NCBI GenBank assembly: GCA_013202975.1 | Contig: JABMQY010000012.1 | Span: forward strand, 1 to 36,084 | DNA from: Candidatus Saganbacteria bacterium | GTDB taxonomy: Bacteria > Margulisbacteria > WOR-1 > XYC2-FULL-46-14 | Direction: 5' to 3' | DNA length: 36,084 bases | Part shown: positions 23,331-33,015 of the stretch, piece after piece | Layout: every line of letters starts with the position of its first letter | Position numbering within the stretch: the stretch's first letter is position 1 | Program-made: the position numbers and the translations under genes | Notes under the pieces: model-generated | Database searches by the model: none | What the model was told of the DNA's origin: nothing | Seen by the model: the letters and a program-made list of their open reading frames with translations, nothing else

Positions 23331-26300
23331 CTAGAAGTTCATCTTACCTTCAAAGCTAATCGAAGAAGCCTTAAAATTGTCACCTGAATTAAGATTGTTT
23401 CTGTAATCAAGAATTTTACCCCTTAATGTCAAATTAATTGAATTAAGTACGGCATTCATAGTATTTGTTGGAATTTTAAATTTCAGGCTGAGATCATTAA
23501 TACTCTTCAGGTAATCCTGATTAGGAAAAGTTCCCCCTGACAAGACCTCTCCCCCATTGTGTTCGTATGAGTGGCTAAAAACCAATGTCCCCCATGTAAA
23601 AACCCCCCGGCTGACCTTAAGGCTGTATAGTGACTTATGCCGGGTAATCATATCCGAAAGCCTGGTTGTTGCCTTCAGGGAATATAAACCGTTAATCGTA
23701 GACTTAAATATTGTCAGCTTAGTTTTAAGGTCAGTTGACTGAGCCTTGGTTTTGAGCGGGGAGCCATTCCTGACATTCCAGTAATCTGTCTGAACAAAGG
23801 CCGGAATAATGCTTAAAATCTTCAAGGGACGAAAAATAAAGGAATAATTCTGGGTCAATGTCTGTTCTTCAAAACTTGACTCAAAGCTGCCAGAAGGAGT
23901 AAGGGAAGTACGATAGAGCAGCGACAACTTCTGCGATAATTCTAAATACTTTGACTTTAAAGGAACAAAATTAAAATTATAACTATTGCTGCGCCCGCTG
24001 CCTTCCCTTCCGGTAGTGTAAACAGTGCCATTTTCAGAATATGAATAGCCTCCGTTAAGCCGGCGATTGGGATTAAGAGAAAAGGCAAGAGAAGTTCTCT
24101 CATTCATAGGATTTTTATTTTCTACAACAACGGATGGAGTCTCAGAGCGATTATAATCTAATCTGGTAGACATAATTTTATGCGGCCTGAAATCTGTACT
24201 ATAAGTGATATTCCTGGTCTCTCGTATAGAGACCGATGGCTTGGTTATATGCTGCTCAGCCCGCACAACCTTGGCATAAGCAGTCCACTTATAGAGCTTG
24301 CCCGTTTTTAAGTCTAATGTGGCTGAATAAGCATAATTCTTAGAAAAACTCTCAGAAGTGACTGATTCCTGTGCAGTCCCCAAATTAATAATTTTTCTGG
24401 GCTCGGATACCTGATAATTATATGATAGTTTCACCCTCTTTGTAATATTTAAATCTTCCTGAAAATAGAAAAAGTCGCTGCTTGTTTTGGATCCGGCAAT
24501 TAAATCGTCTGATTTCGATTTCCTGGCTTCATACTTTTGGCTAAGCGCGAATATACCCCTGCTTATCTTTGCAGGGAAAATATGTCCGGCTACATCAAAC
24601 TGGTCATATGACTTAACATCGTCATCTGTTCGTGATTGGTAGCGGCGAAAATTAAGTCCCATTTTCAGTCGTTTCTTGGGATTAATAGAAATTTCATAAC
24701 GCCTATCATAATTTCGGGTATACAGACCGCTCTTGCCGGATAAAGGATTATTGGTCTCTTTATAATCATATTTTATACTTAAGTCATGATATTTAGGCTT
24801 AAATATAGTACTAAAATTTTGAGCATTGCTGCCCAAGCCCAGAGACAATCCACCCATAGGACTAAAACTTGAGCCAATATCCTTTTTGTCATAGCTAAAA
24901 TCAAAAAAGCCCAGCGAACTTTTAACTCCATATTTGTAAGCGCGGTCAACCTTGGCGCTGGTCTGTTGAGTTGCGCCGGTTGCGCTCTCGTATGAATAAT
25001 CTACGGAAACCGAATCCTGGGTACCAAGGGTAACGTAGTAAAAACTGATATACCCGCTGGTGTAGTCAATACTATAATCAATATCCCTGTTCCTGAGATA
25101 ATTATTTAGATAGACATTTTCACTGTTCTCAATCAAAGGCCTGTTTGCCAGTTGTATACGCCGGGTCGCTGCGGCAAAACTACTAAAACTTTCAGAACTG
25201 GTTGCAATAGAAACCACTTTATCTTTGTTTGAAGTCGCCATTTCACCGCTGAACTGCAAGTGTTTTCCAAGTTTAAAATCAAGATCCATCCCGAAGACAT
25301 CTTGTTTAATGTCACCACCCTTGTCTGCGGCCGGAGGAACATATCTAAATTCTATTGTAAAAGATTTATCCGTAGAAAGGGGCTGGTTAAAGCTAATTTC
25401 AGGAGGGTTCTCATTATAATAATTTATAGAATAATCTCCGTCATAGGCCTCGGCAGAACTGTTCCTCTTATAGGTTTTAATTATGCTGGATCCTAAAACG
25501 GTTACCCTGACAATTTCTGACCCGCGAATAATGTTGCGATAATTTTTTATTTCGTAATCGTTGCCGCCGTTTCCAACATAAGAATATTTTCCAAAAACAG
25601 TTTTATTGTAATAAGTATAGGCAACATTTACTTCGTCGGTTGCCTCAATTGTGGATAAAATTCTTATCGTACCGGTATCATACCCATCAGACAGGTCATA
25701 TTTATCGTTGATAAAAGCCAGTTTGGTAGCAGGGGTAACGACAGCTTCCCCCTGGGCATTGGCCTCAACTGATGGAATTACATAATCGGTCCCTTCTAAA
25801 AGTGCAGTCCCATTCTTCGTTACAGTTAAAACGCCACCTTCCGAACTTGGAACAAACGGAATATTTTTTAGATATATGGTGTTTTGATTTGAGATTATGT
25901 CCGGGCCCTTTATCTTGTCTTCTGCAATAGATGTCGGCAGACCGCTCCCCTGTTTGGCGGATTCGCTTAAAAAAGTAACGCCCACGGTTGCATAAGTTTG
26001 CTTCTTTTTTGCCTCTTTTTTCTTTTTATCCTCAACTTTATATTGATATGAAGCCTCAATTAATGAAGTATTTGAAATCTCATAGAAAAAGAACAATGTC
26101 CCTTTTTCATAATCTATTTTATAATCAAATCCTCTCAATAATTTTTTACCATCAACCTTCACCTTTTCGGATCCAACAACAATTCCCTTGCGTTCCAGAA
26201 AATAATCTCCTTTGCTGCCTATTCCGGAAATCCGGTCCGCTTCGCGGCTGATCCCATAATACTGATAACTTACAAAAAGAGGATTAAGCGAAGTAGGTGA

Positions 26301-27311
26301 TAACAGGTAGATCCTCAATAAGCCTTCATTATAATCAAGACGATAATCCTCACCTTTTACCAGGGTCCTCCCCTCAAAGCTGACTTGTTCAGAAAACTCA
26401 ACCGCCGGAAACTTTGATATGCGATACAGAATTGATTCATCTGATGCGATACCGGTTTGGGTTTCATCGGTCAAGGAATAGGTCGGATTTGGGAAGGCAT
26501 CCTTTGTCGCTGTTTTTGTAAATTCTGGGAGCTGATCTTTTATATAATCTGACCGATAAAAGGTGTAATCCCCCTGAAAACCGATAAAATTTCTTTTTGA
26601 AAGTGTTGGAAAAAACAAATCCAAGATGTTGGTATACTCATAACTATATTTAAATTCATCCAGGGTGGTCAAGATTTCCCTGAAAGTAATTTTACCTTCA
26701 AAATAGTCGATAACATAATCAGTCTTTCTCTTAAGAACAATTCCGTTCAATTCTATCCGCTCAGACCCTTCTACTATTGATCCATGCCCCAGACTATAAG
26801 GCCCGCGGGTGCTATTGCCCTTTTGGGTTGTTAATGACTGAACCTGGCTGCGCAATTTTGAAGCTGGAACAAAAAGGAGATTATGATTATTTCCTTTTGA
26901 TTTAACCATAACGCCATTCAGGGATTTTGTTGCCGAGGCAAATTCATTCCCTGAAAAAGTGGCACTTATGTCTCCAAAAATTAATTCATGTTTTTTATCA
27001 TAACTAACGCTGACATCAAACCGCTCAGGGGTCTCGGGCTCCTGCTGGATATTATAAATTACCTTCAGTTCTTTTGAGAGATCGGCCGAAATGGCAAGGC
27101 TTAGGCGCTCCTGCCAGGAAAGACCTGAGGTAGAAGGAGAAAAACCGATCTGAGTTAAGCCCAAGAAGTAATTTGACTTGGGATTGACATCAAGGGTTTT
27201 GTACTCCCATTTTTTAAAACCGGAAATATTTATTTTAGGATAATTCTCGGCAAAAGAAAATGAGGAAAAAAGACTAAAAAATAAAAATAAAACTGCAAAA
27301 AGACGCTTCAT
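23331..27311 (-). CDS. large outer membrane protein with SprA-like repeats and beta-barrel end
   Basis: This is a 1326-residue protein with a signal peptide (1-21, FSFA). Several modules share the pattern GSE-x-V-x-L-x-G-x-x-L-x-x-G-x-DY-x-IDY-x-x-G. Clear ones are at about 175-228 ([24 protein letters not shown]), 295-352 ([15 protein letters not shown]) and 365-425 ([24 protein letters not shown]). Others lie near 480-565 and 760-820. Such modules occur in SprA, the type IX translocon barrel, and some related surface proteins. SprA itself is about twice as long. From about 820 the protein is a run of alternating strands ending KMNF, with the terminal Phe expected of a barrel inserted by BamA. 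The ATG overlaps the fabF stop as ATGA. Whether it is a translocon or another barrel is not settled. Confidence 0.75.
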   Translation of the reverse strand: MKRLFAVLFLFFSLFSSFSFAENYPKINISGFKKWEYKTLDVNPKSNYFLGLTQIGFSPSTSGLSWQERLSLAISADLSKELKVIYNIQQEPETPERFDVSVSYDKKHELIFGDISATFSGNEFASATKSLNGVMVKSKGNNHNLLFVPASKLRSQVQSLTTQKGNSTRGPYSLGHGSIVEGSERIELNGIVLKRKTDYVIDYFEGKITFREILTTLDEFKYSYEYTNILDLFFPTLSKRNFIGFQGDYTFYRSDYIKDQLPEFTKTATKDAFPNPTYSLTDETQTGIASDESILYRISKFPAVEFSEQVSFEGRTLVKGEDYRLDYNEGLLRIYLLSPTSLNPLFVSYQYYGISREADRISGIGSKGDYFLERKGIVVGSEKVKVDGKKLLRGFDYKIDYEKGTLFFFYEISNTSLIEASYQYKVEDKKKKEAKKKQTYATVGVTFLSESAKQGSGLPTSIAEDKIKGPDIISNQNTIYLKNIPFVPSSEGGVLTVTKNGTALLEGTDYVIPSVEANAQGEAVVTPATKLAFINDKYDLSDGYDTGTIRILSTIEATDEVNVAYTYYNKTVFGKYSYVGNGGNDYEIKNYRNIIRGSEIVRVTVLGSSIIKTYKRNSSAEAYDGDYSINYYNENPPEISFNQPLSTDKSFTIEFRYVPPAADKGGDIKQDVFGMDLDFKLGKHLQFSGEMATSNKDKVVSIATSSESFSSFAAATRRIQLANRPLIENSENVYLNNYLRNRDIDYSIDYTSGYISFYYVTLGTQDSVSVDYSYESATGATQQTSAKVDRAYKYGVKSSLGFFDFSYDKKDIGSSFSPMGGLSLGLGSNAQNFSTIFKPKYHDLSIKYDYKETNNPLSGKSGLYTRNYDRRYEISINPKKRLKMGLNFRRYQSRTDDDVKSYDQFDVAGHIFPAKISRGIFALSQKYEARKSKSDDLIAGSKTSSDFFYFQEDLNITKRVKLSYNYQVSEPRKIINLGTAQESVTSESFSKNYAYSATLDLKTGKLYKWTAYAKVVRAEQHITKPSVSIRETRNITYSTDFRPHKIMSTRLDYNRSETPSVVVENKNPMNERTSLAFSLNPNRRLNGGYSYSENGTVYTTGREGSGRSNSYNFNFVPLKSKYLELSQKLSLLYRTSLTPSGSFESSFEEQTLTQNYSFIFRPLKILSIIPAFVQTDYWNVRNGSPLKTKAQSTDLKTKLTIFKSTINGLYSLKATTRLSDMITRHKSLYSLKVSRGVFTWGTLVFSHSYEHNGGEVLSGGTFPNQDYLKSINDLSLKFKIPTNTMNAVLNSINLTLRGKILDYRNNLNSGDNFKASSISFEGKMNF

Positions 27312-28555
27312 GCTTCCGGAGTATATTTTTTAAACGCCAGGATAGCGTTATGACCTCCAAAGCCAAAGGACTCCGAAATAGCAATATTCACTTCCTGCTT
27401 GCGCGCAATGTTTGGAACATAATCCAAATCACAGTCAGGGTCCTTCTCTTCGTAATTAATAGTTGGAGGAATTACTCCATTTTTAATGGTCAGCACAGTT
27501 GCAACTGCCTCAACCCCCCCCGCAGCCCCCAACAGATGTCCGATCATCGATTTATTAGAACTGACAGGAAGCTTATATGCCCTCTCCCCAAAGACCGTTT
27601 TAATAGCCATGGTTTCAAATTTATCATTCAGGAGGGTCGATGTACCGTGGGCATTGATGTAGTCAACGTTCTCGGGTGATATATTTGCGTCTTTCAGGGT
27701 GGCCCTGATCGCCCTAACTGCGCCATCCCCTCCGGGTGCGGGTGCCGTAATATGATGAGCATCACCGCTCATACCGTAACCTATCACTTCGGCATAAATT
27801 TTTGCCCCGCGGGCTTTGGCATGAGGAAGGGTTTCTAAAACTAATATTCCGGATCCCTCACCCATCACAAAACCGGCCCGTTTTGCCTCAAAGGGACGAG
27901 ATGCAGCATGAGGAGAATCATTATATACTGTAGCTAACGCTTTGGCAGCACAAAAGCTACCCAACCCCAAAGGAGTAATTGCAGCTTCTGATCCGCCGGC
28001 AAGCATTACATCAGCATCACCCTTTTGCAACACCCTAAAGGCCTCCCCTATGTTGTGGGTACCAGACGCGCAGGCTGTCACAATACAGCTGTTTGGCCCT
28101 TTTGCTCCGACATTAATCGAAACATAGCCAGCCGCCATATCACAAATCATAAAAGGAACAGTAAAGGGAGACAGTTTTGAAGGGCCCTTTTCATGAAGAG
28201 TTCTTGCCTGATCCTCTAAAAAATCGATGCCGCCAATCCCGGATCCAATATAAACCCCTACTCTGGGAGCATTTTCGGCAGAGATAGTAAATCCGGCATC
28301 TTTTAATCCAAGCTGAGCCGCAGCAATAGCATACTGGATAAATTTCACTAATCGACGGGCTTGCTTTTTATCCAAATAGTCGGCAGGATTAAAATCCTTA
28401 ACCATAGCAGCTATTTGGGCAGCATAAGCACTGACATCAAAATGGGTAACTTTTTCAATCCCACTTTTACCGGCAATCAAATTTTCCCAAAAAGTCCGAT
28501 GGCCAATCCCTATTGGCGTTATCGCACCAAGGCCAGTTACAACAACTCTATTCAT
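27308..28555 (-). CDS. fabF: 3-oxoacyl-ACP synthase II
   Basis: FabF elongates acyl-ACP with malonyl-ACP. The 415-residue thiolase-fold enzyme begins [16 protein letters not shown]. It has the active-site Cys162 in [13 protein letters not shown], and the two His residues in INAHGTST and in [13 protein letters not shown]. Length is normal. It overlaps fabK by eight bases and the downstream outer membrane gene by four, so it sits firmly in one operon. FabH and FabZ are not in the window. Confidence 0.96.
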   Translation of the reverse strand: MNRVVVTGLGAITPIGIGHRTFWENLIAGKSGIEKVTHFDVSAYAAQIAAMVKDFNPADYLDKKQARRLVKFIQYAIAAAQLGLKDAGFTISAENAPRVGVYIGSGIGGIDFLEDQARTLHEKGPSKLSPFTVPFMICDMAAGYVSINVGAKGPNSCIVTACASGTHNIGEAFRVLQKGDADVMLAGGSEAAITPLGLGSFCAAKALATVYNDSPHAASRPFEAKRAGFVMGEGSGILVLETLPHAKARGAKIYAEVIGYGMSGDAHHITAPAPGGDGAVRAIRATLKDANISPENVDYINAHGTSTLLNDKFETMAIKTVFGERAYKLPVSSNKSMIGHLLGAAGGVEAVATVLTIKNGVIPPTINYEEKDPDCDLDYVPNIARKQEVNIAISESFGFGGHNAILAFKKYTPEA

Positions 28556-29516
28556 CTGCTGTCTCGTACTCCTTTAATATGTCTTTTATAATCTCGGCTG
28601 CAGGCCTAATAGTACGGTTTTTTATCTTCCAGACATTCTCACCGGAAAAAACAATTCCATTTTCAAGATCTCCCTGCTGGGCGTTTATCAAAGCCTGAAT
28701 AATACAATAAACTAAACTGCAATTTTTTAAGCAATAATCACAACCGGCCGGTCTGGGAACTGTTTTATCAAGAATCTTTTTTACAAAAGAATTTTTAATA
28801 GCATGTCCCGGCATCCCTACAGGGGAAGTGATGAAAACGACATCATCCTTTGTTGCTTTTTGATAAACTTCTTTATATGCCCGGGCAGCGTTGCATTCTT
28901 CGGCCAGAACAAAACGAGTCGCAATCTGAACTGCATTGGCCCCTAATTTAAGAAATTCAGCAATCTGTTTGCCGTCATAAAATCCCCCTGCCCCGATTAT
29001 CGGAAGATCCGGTCCGACCGCCTCCCTTATCTCCGGAAGTATTTCTTTAATAGAACGCATTGTCCCAAGATGTCCGCCGGCTTCTTTACCCTCAACCACA
29101 ATCGCCGGAGCCCCTAAGCGCTTCGAAATCTTGGCAAGCCCGACACTGGAAACAATCGGGACAATCTCAGTCTTTGTCCCCTTTGCCATTTTAAAAATGT
29201 CTCTTGAAAAGCCAGCTCCGGTAAAGATAAGATCTATTTCTTCTCCTAATGCCGTATTGACTAATCCGACAAACTCCCGCGCAGCAAACATAATGTTTGT
29301 TGCGACAATGCCTCTACCTCCGGCAATACGCTTTGCCAGTCGTATTTCTTTTGCCAGCTCTTCAAATGCCAGTCCGGAAGCCCCAATTACTCCGACGGCT
29401 CCGGTCTTAGCTACTGCTCCGGCAAGAGCTCCGGTAGAAATTCGAATAGCCATTCCACCCTGCACAATCGGAAGGTCAGCAACCAAACGCCCTATTTTAA
29501 GTTTCGGTAAATTCAT
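28548..29516 (-). CDS. fabK: FabK-type enoyl-ACP reductase / nitronate monooxygenase family flavoprotein
   Basis: This is a 322-residue FMN barrel of the 2-nitropropane dioxygenase family. [32 protein letters not shown] (His149) and GAGGFYDG are its signatures. Placement between acpP and fabF argues for the FabK role, the last reductive step of fatty acid elongation, rather than nitronate oxidation. A Cys cluster [13 protein letters not shown] (Cys259, 262, 266, 271) lies in the C-terminal part. It resembles clusters seen in some members of this family but not in pneumococcal FabK, and could hold metal or an iron-sulphur centre. The start shares one base with the acpP stop (TAATG). Confidence 0.85.
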   Translation of the reverse strand: MNLPKLKIGRLVADLPIVQGGMAIRISTGALAGAVAKTGAVGVIGASGLAFEELAKEIRLAKRIAGGRGIVATNIMFAAREFVGLVNTALGEEIDLIFTGAGFSRDIFKMAKGTKTEIVPIVSSVGLAKISKRLGAPAIVVEGKEAGGHLGTMRSIKEILPEIREAVGPDLPIIGAGGFYDGKQIAEFLKLGANAVQIATRFVLAEECNAARAYKEVYQKATKDDVVFITSPVGMPGHAIKNSFVKKILDKTVPRPAGCDYCLKNCSLVYCIIQALINAQQGDLENGIVFSGENVWKIKNRTIRPAAEIIKDILKEYETADE

Positions 29517-29758
29517 TATTTTTTTTGTGACAAAATATAGTTAACAGTATCTCCTACAGACTTAATCTTTTCTGCTTCTTCATCCGGAATCTCTGTCCCG
29601 AATGCTTCTTCAAGTGCCATTACTAATTCTACTGTATCAAGCGAATCAGCACCCAAATCATCAACATAAGAAGATTCTTTTTTTACTTCTGCTTCTGCAA
29701 CACCCAACTGTTCTATTACAACCTTCTTAACTTTTTCCAATACTTGTGCTTCATCCAT
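29516..29758 (-). CDS. acpP: acyl carrier protein
   Basis: This is an 80-residue acidic protein. The phosphopantetheine site is [15 protein letters not shown] with Ser39, and [16 protein letters not shown] follows, all typical of AcpP. It carries the growing acyl chain for the Fab enzymes around it. The leader has a perfect AGGAGGTGA ribosome binding site in the 18-base gap after fabG, the strongest in the operon, which fits the need for much ACP. Confidence 0.97.
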   Translation of the reverse strand: MDEAQVLEKVKKVVIEQLGVAEAEVKKESSYVDDLGADSLDTVELVMALEEAFGTEIPDEEAEKIKSVGDTVNYILSQKK

Positions 29759-29776
29759 TCTTCAAGTCACCTCCTT

Positions 29777-30523
29777 TTAGGTATTCATTAACATCCCGCC
29801 ATTCACATTAATCACCTGACCAGTAATATACTTTGCAGCATCACTTGCCAGGAAAATTGCCGCATCAGCTATATCCTCCGGCTCTCCCAGCTTTTTCATC
29901 GGAATCTGGTTCAACATCTGCTCTTTCACGGCTTCCGGTATCTTATCTGTCATTGCTGTCCGGATAAAACCAGGAGCAATCGCATTACAGGTTACGCCGC
30001 GGCTTGCGACTTCCCTGGCAACTGATTTTGTGAAAGCAATTACACCGCCCTTAGAAGCCGCATAATTTGCCTGTCCCATATTTCCCATCTCCCCGACGAT
30101 AGAAGCAACGTTGATTATTCTACCTTCTCTGGCCTTCATCATCAAGGGGGTAATTGCTTTTGTGCAATTAAACACACCGGTAAGATTGACGGCAAGGACC
30201 GCATCCCAGTCTTCTTTTTTCATGCGCATCAATAATGCATCTTTTGTAATTCCGGCATTATTAACCAAAATTGAAACCTTTCCCAATTGAGCAACAGCTT
30301 CCTTTATTGATTTATCCACATCCGCAAAATCAACCACATTAGTTTTTAGTGCCAGTGTTTTAACTCCTAAGGCAGAAATTTCCTGCGCAGTTTTTTGGGC
30401 TAACTCAAGATTAATATCTGAAATTACAACAGATGCACCTTCGCGCGCAAAGGCTGTCGCAATTGCAGCGCCTATTCCCTGAGCAGAACCGGTAACAAAA
30501 GCAACCTTATCCTTAAGTTTCAT
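29777..30523 (-). CDS. fabG: 3-oxoacyl-ACP reductase
   Basis: FabG reduces 3-oxoacyl-ACP with NADPH. This is a 248-residue short-chain dehydrogenase. The cofactor loop is TGSAQGIGAAIA, then NNAG, and the catalytic residues are Ser141, Tyr154 and Lys158 (YAASKGG). PGFIRTAMTD and the C-terminal YITGQVINVNGGM are typical of FabG. The start overlaps fabD by 11 bases. Confidence 0.96.
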   Translation of the reverse strand: MKLKDKVAFVTGSAQGIGAAIATAFAREGASVVISDINLELAQKTAQEISALGVKTLALKTNVVDFADVDKSIKEAVAQLGKVSILVNNAGITKDALLMRMKKEDWDAVLAVNLTGVFNCTKAITPLMMKAREGRIINVASIVGEMGNMGQANYAASKGGVIAFTKSVAREVASRGVTCNAIAPGFIRTAMTDKIPEAVKEQMLNQIPMKKLGEPEDIADAAIFLASDAAKYITGQVINVNGGMLMNT

Positions 30524-31391
30524 TTAAAACCTCCGTATAAGCCTTAATAATAACATTCTTGTCAATCTTTTTTAAGAGTCCTGACAAAACTTTTCCCGGA
30601 CCAACCTCAATAAATTCTCCAACACCATCAGAAATCATCTTCCTAATTGAATCCTCCCACAATACGGGCGCGGTAACTTGTTTTATAAGCAGCTCTTTTA
30701 TTTGAGAAGCAGAAGTAACATAATCCGCAGTAACGTTTGCAACAACCGGAATTTTTGCATCCCGGATTTCTATTTTTTCCATCTCTTTTGCAAGCTTATC
30801 CTGAGCAGGCTGCATAAGAGAACAATGAAAAGGAGCACTTACCTGTAGAGGAATAATTCTTTTTGCTCCGGCATCTTTGCAAAGTTTTGCAGCAGTCACG
30901 ACAGCAGACCGCTCGCCAGATATTACCACCTGTCCCGGAGAGTTAAAATTTGCAGGGGAGACTGCACCGCCAGCATTGCTACAACATTCCTTTACTTTTT
31001 CACCGGAAAGCCCCAAAACTGCCATCATTGCTCCGGCACCAATTGGAACAGCCTCCTGCATAAACTTTCCGCGAAGATTTAATATCCTGACCCCATCTTC
31101 AAATGAAATAGCCCCTGCAGCATATAAGGCCGAATACTCACCCAAACTATGGCCTGCCACCGCACATAAATCGGTCGTTAGTTGATGAAATGCAGCAACA
31201 CTGACTGCAAAAATAGCAGGTTGAGTTATTTCCGTTCTCTTTAGCTCTTCTTCCGGCCCTTCAAGGCAGACCTTTTTAAGATCAAATCCTAGTACTTTAT
31301 TTGCCCGGTCCAAAAAAACCTCTGCAAATCCAGCCCCCATCCCAACCACCTGAGCCCCCTGTCCGGGGAAAATAAATGCTCTTTTACTCAT
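30513..31391 (-). CDS. fabD: malonyl-CoA:ACP transacylase
   Basis: FabD loads malonyl groups on ACP. The 292-residue protein has FIFPGQGAQVVGMG at its start, the nucleophile Ser82 in AGHSLGEYSALYAAGA, and FHCSLMQPA with the catalytic His. It is the first gene of the fab operon. No ribosome binding site is seen. TACAAT lies eight bases before the ATG, so the operon message may be leaderless. The next gene upstream, homospermidine synthase, is divergent. Confidence 0.95.
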   Translation of the reverse strand: MSKRAFIFPGQGAQVVGMGAGFAEVFLDRANKVLGFDLKKVCLEGPEEELKRTEITQPAIFAVSVAAFHQLTTDLCAVAGHSLGEYSALYAAGAISFEDGVRILNLRGKFMQEAVPIGAGAMMAVLGLSGEKVKECCSNAGGAVSPANFNSPGQVVISGERSAVVTAAKLCKDAGAKRIIPLQVSAPFHCSLMQPAQDKLAKEMEKIEIRDAKIPVVANVTADYVTSASQIKELLIKQVTAPVLWEDSIRKMISDGVGEFIEVGPGKVLSGLLKKIDKNVIIKAYTEVLNET

Positions 31392-31422
31392 GCTAAATCA
31401 TTGTAACAAACTTTGAAAAAGT

Positions 31423-31451
31423 TTGCCATATTAAATCTTTTTTGCTATGAT
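31423..31451 (+). promoter_or_regulatory. promoter of the homospermidine operon
   Basis: TTGCCA (31423-31428) and TATGAT (31446-31451) are 17 bp apart. The start site would be near 31458, leaving a leader of about 50 bases with a strong ribosome binding site (GAGGAGG) before the ATG at 31507. Confidence 0.55.
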
Positions 31452-31477
31452 TCTACTACGCTAAAGCTTCGTAGAAT
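31450..31477 (+). promoter_or_regulatory. inverted repeat at the start of the homospermidine synthase leader
   Basis: ATTCTAC (31450-31456) and GTAGAAT (31471-31477) form a 7-bp inverted repeat around TACGC...GCTTC with partial inner pairing. It spans the end of the -10 box and the expected start site, so it is placed like an operator. As RNA it would be cut by the start site and form only in part. Confidence 0.35.
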
Positions 31478-31506
31478 ATTATTTTCAGAGGAGGAATTCG
31501 AAAAAA

Positions 31507-33015
31507 ATGAAAAAGGAGAAATTTGATGGAAAAATTTTAATTATCGGTTGCGGCTCAGTTTCTCAGTGTGCCATCCCGATCTTATTCCAACTAATCGATG
31601 TTGATCCCAAAAATGTAACAATAATGGATTTTGCTGACAACCGTGAAAGAGTAAAAGATACATTAGCAAAAGGGGTCTCATACGTTTTTGATAAAATCAC
31701 ACCTGAGAATTATACAAAATTGCTTAGTAAATATGTTGGGGCAGGAGATTTGATTATTGACTTAGCCTGGAACATTGACTGTATTGCAATGCTTAACTGG
31801 TGCCGTGATAACAAAGTTTTATATGTAAACACCTCCGTAGAAGAATGGGATCCATACAAAGACAATGAGCGCAATTCACCGGGCAGATACACATTATATA
31901 ACAGACATATGCAAATACGTCAGCAAATTAAAGACTGGGGAAGCAACGACGGAACAACTGCAATTGTTGACCATGGGGCAAATCCGGGGCTGGTTTCTCA
32001 TTTTACAAAACATGCATTAATTGGGATAGCAAACAAAATTATTGCGGATAAACCGAATGACCCAAGAGTTGAAAAGTTAAAAATATATGTAAAAGATAAA
32101 AATTTTCCCAAACTTGGACAATTAACAGGAACGAAAGTAATTCACATTTCCGAACGTGATACCCAAATTACAGATAAGCCCAAACAGGTCAACGAGTTTG
32201 TAAATACATGGAGTATTGAAGGATTCTATGAAGAAGGGGTTGCCCCGGCAGAGATGGGATGGGGAACTCACGAGAGAAATATACCGTTAAACTCTTTCTT
32301 CCATGATATCGGCCCCCAAAACCAGATCTGCTTAAAACAGATTGGAATGAAAACAAAGGTTCACTCCTGGGTTCCTTGCGGAGAAATAACCGGAATGGTT
32401 GTCCGCCACGGTGAAGCATTCTCAATTTCTGACCGCATGACAGTTTGGGAAAACGGCAAAGCTGTTTATCGCCCTACCGTACACTATGCATACTGTCCGT
32501 CTGATGCGGCAAAAGTTTCCCTTGACGAATTAGAGATGAGACAATTTAAGCTTCAGGAAAAACAGAGAATCATGAGTGATGAAATTATTGATGGAGCAGA
32601 CGAACTGGGCGTTCTCCTTATGGGACATGATTTTAACTCCTGGTGGTGTGGAAGCCTGCTCGATATTCATTCGTCCAGGAAACTAGTTCCCCACCAGCAG
32701 GCAACTACGATGCAGGTAGCTGTTTCAATTATTGCCGCAGCAATGTGGATGATAAAAAACCCAAGAAGGGGATTTAATCTGCCGGATGATATTGACCACG
32801 AATTTATATTAGAACATTCAATGAAATATCTTGAGCCCTTTGTTTCAAAGGCTGTTGACTGGACACCGCTGAAACACTTAAATACAAAGTTTACTAAATT
32901 TGATATGCCGCAGCCAAAAGAGGAAGATCTGTGGCAATTTACCACATTTTTAGTCGATAAGATCCCTTATAGCAGTAAAAAGACAGAGACAGTACACACT
33001 GTATTAGCAGAATGA
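31507..33015 (+). CDS. hss: homospermidine synthase
   Basis: This NAD-dependent enzyme joins two putrescines, or putrescine and spermidine, to make sym-homospermidine. The 502-residue protein starts with a Rossmann loop, ILIIGCGSVSQCAIP. It continues with the saccharopine-dehydrogenase-like features of bacterial homospermidine synthases: DLAWNIDCIAMLNWC, YVNTSVEEWDP, VDHGANPGLVSHFTK, HGEAFSISD and MGHDFNSWWCGSLLDI. It has a strong GAGGAGG site. It overlaps the decarboxylase start by four bases (ATGA), so the pair forms a compact polyamine operon. Confidence 0.92.
   Translation: MKKEKFDGKILIIGCGSVSQCAIPILFQLIDVDPKNVTIMDFADNRERVKDTLAKGVSYVFDKITPENYTKLLSKYVGAGDLIIDLAWNIDCIAMLNWCRDNKVLYVNTSVEEWDPYKDNERNSPGRYTLYNRHMQIRQQIKDWGSNDGTTAIVDHGANPGLVSHFTKHALIGIANKIIADKPNDPRVEKLKIYVKDKNFPKLGQLTGTKVIHISERDTQITDKPKQVNEFVNTWSIEGFYEEGVAPAEMGWGTHERNIPLNSFFHDIGPQNQICLKQIGMKTKVHSWVPCGEITGMVVRHGEAFSISDRMTVWENGKAVYRPTVHYAYCPSDAAKVSLDELEMRQFKLQEKQRIMSDEIIDGADELGVLLMGHDFNSWWCGSLLDIHSSRKLVPHQQATTMQVAVSIIAAAMWMIKNPRRGFNLPDDIDHEFILEHSMKYLEPFVSKAVDWTPLKHLNTKFTKFDMPQPKEEDLWQFTTFLVDKIPYSSKKTETVHTVLAE

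Noticed and set aside
31450-31477. Known polyamine riboswitch or terminator in the homospermidine leader
   Set aside because: The inverted repeat overlaps the -10 box, so most of it is not transcribed, and no T-run follows.
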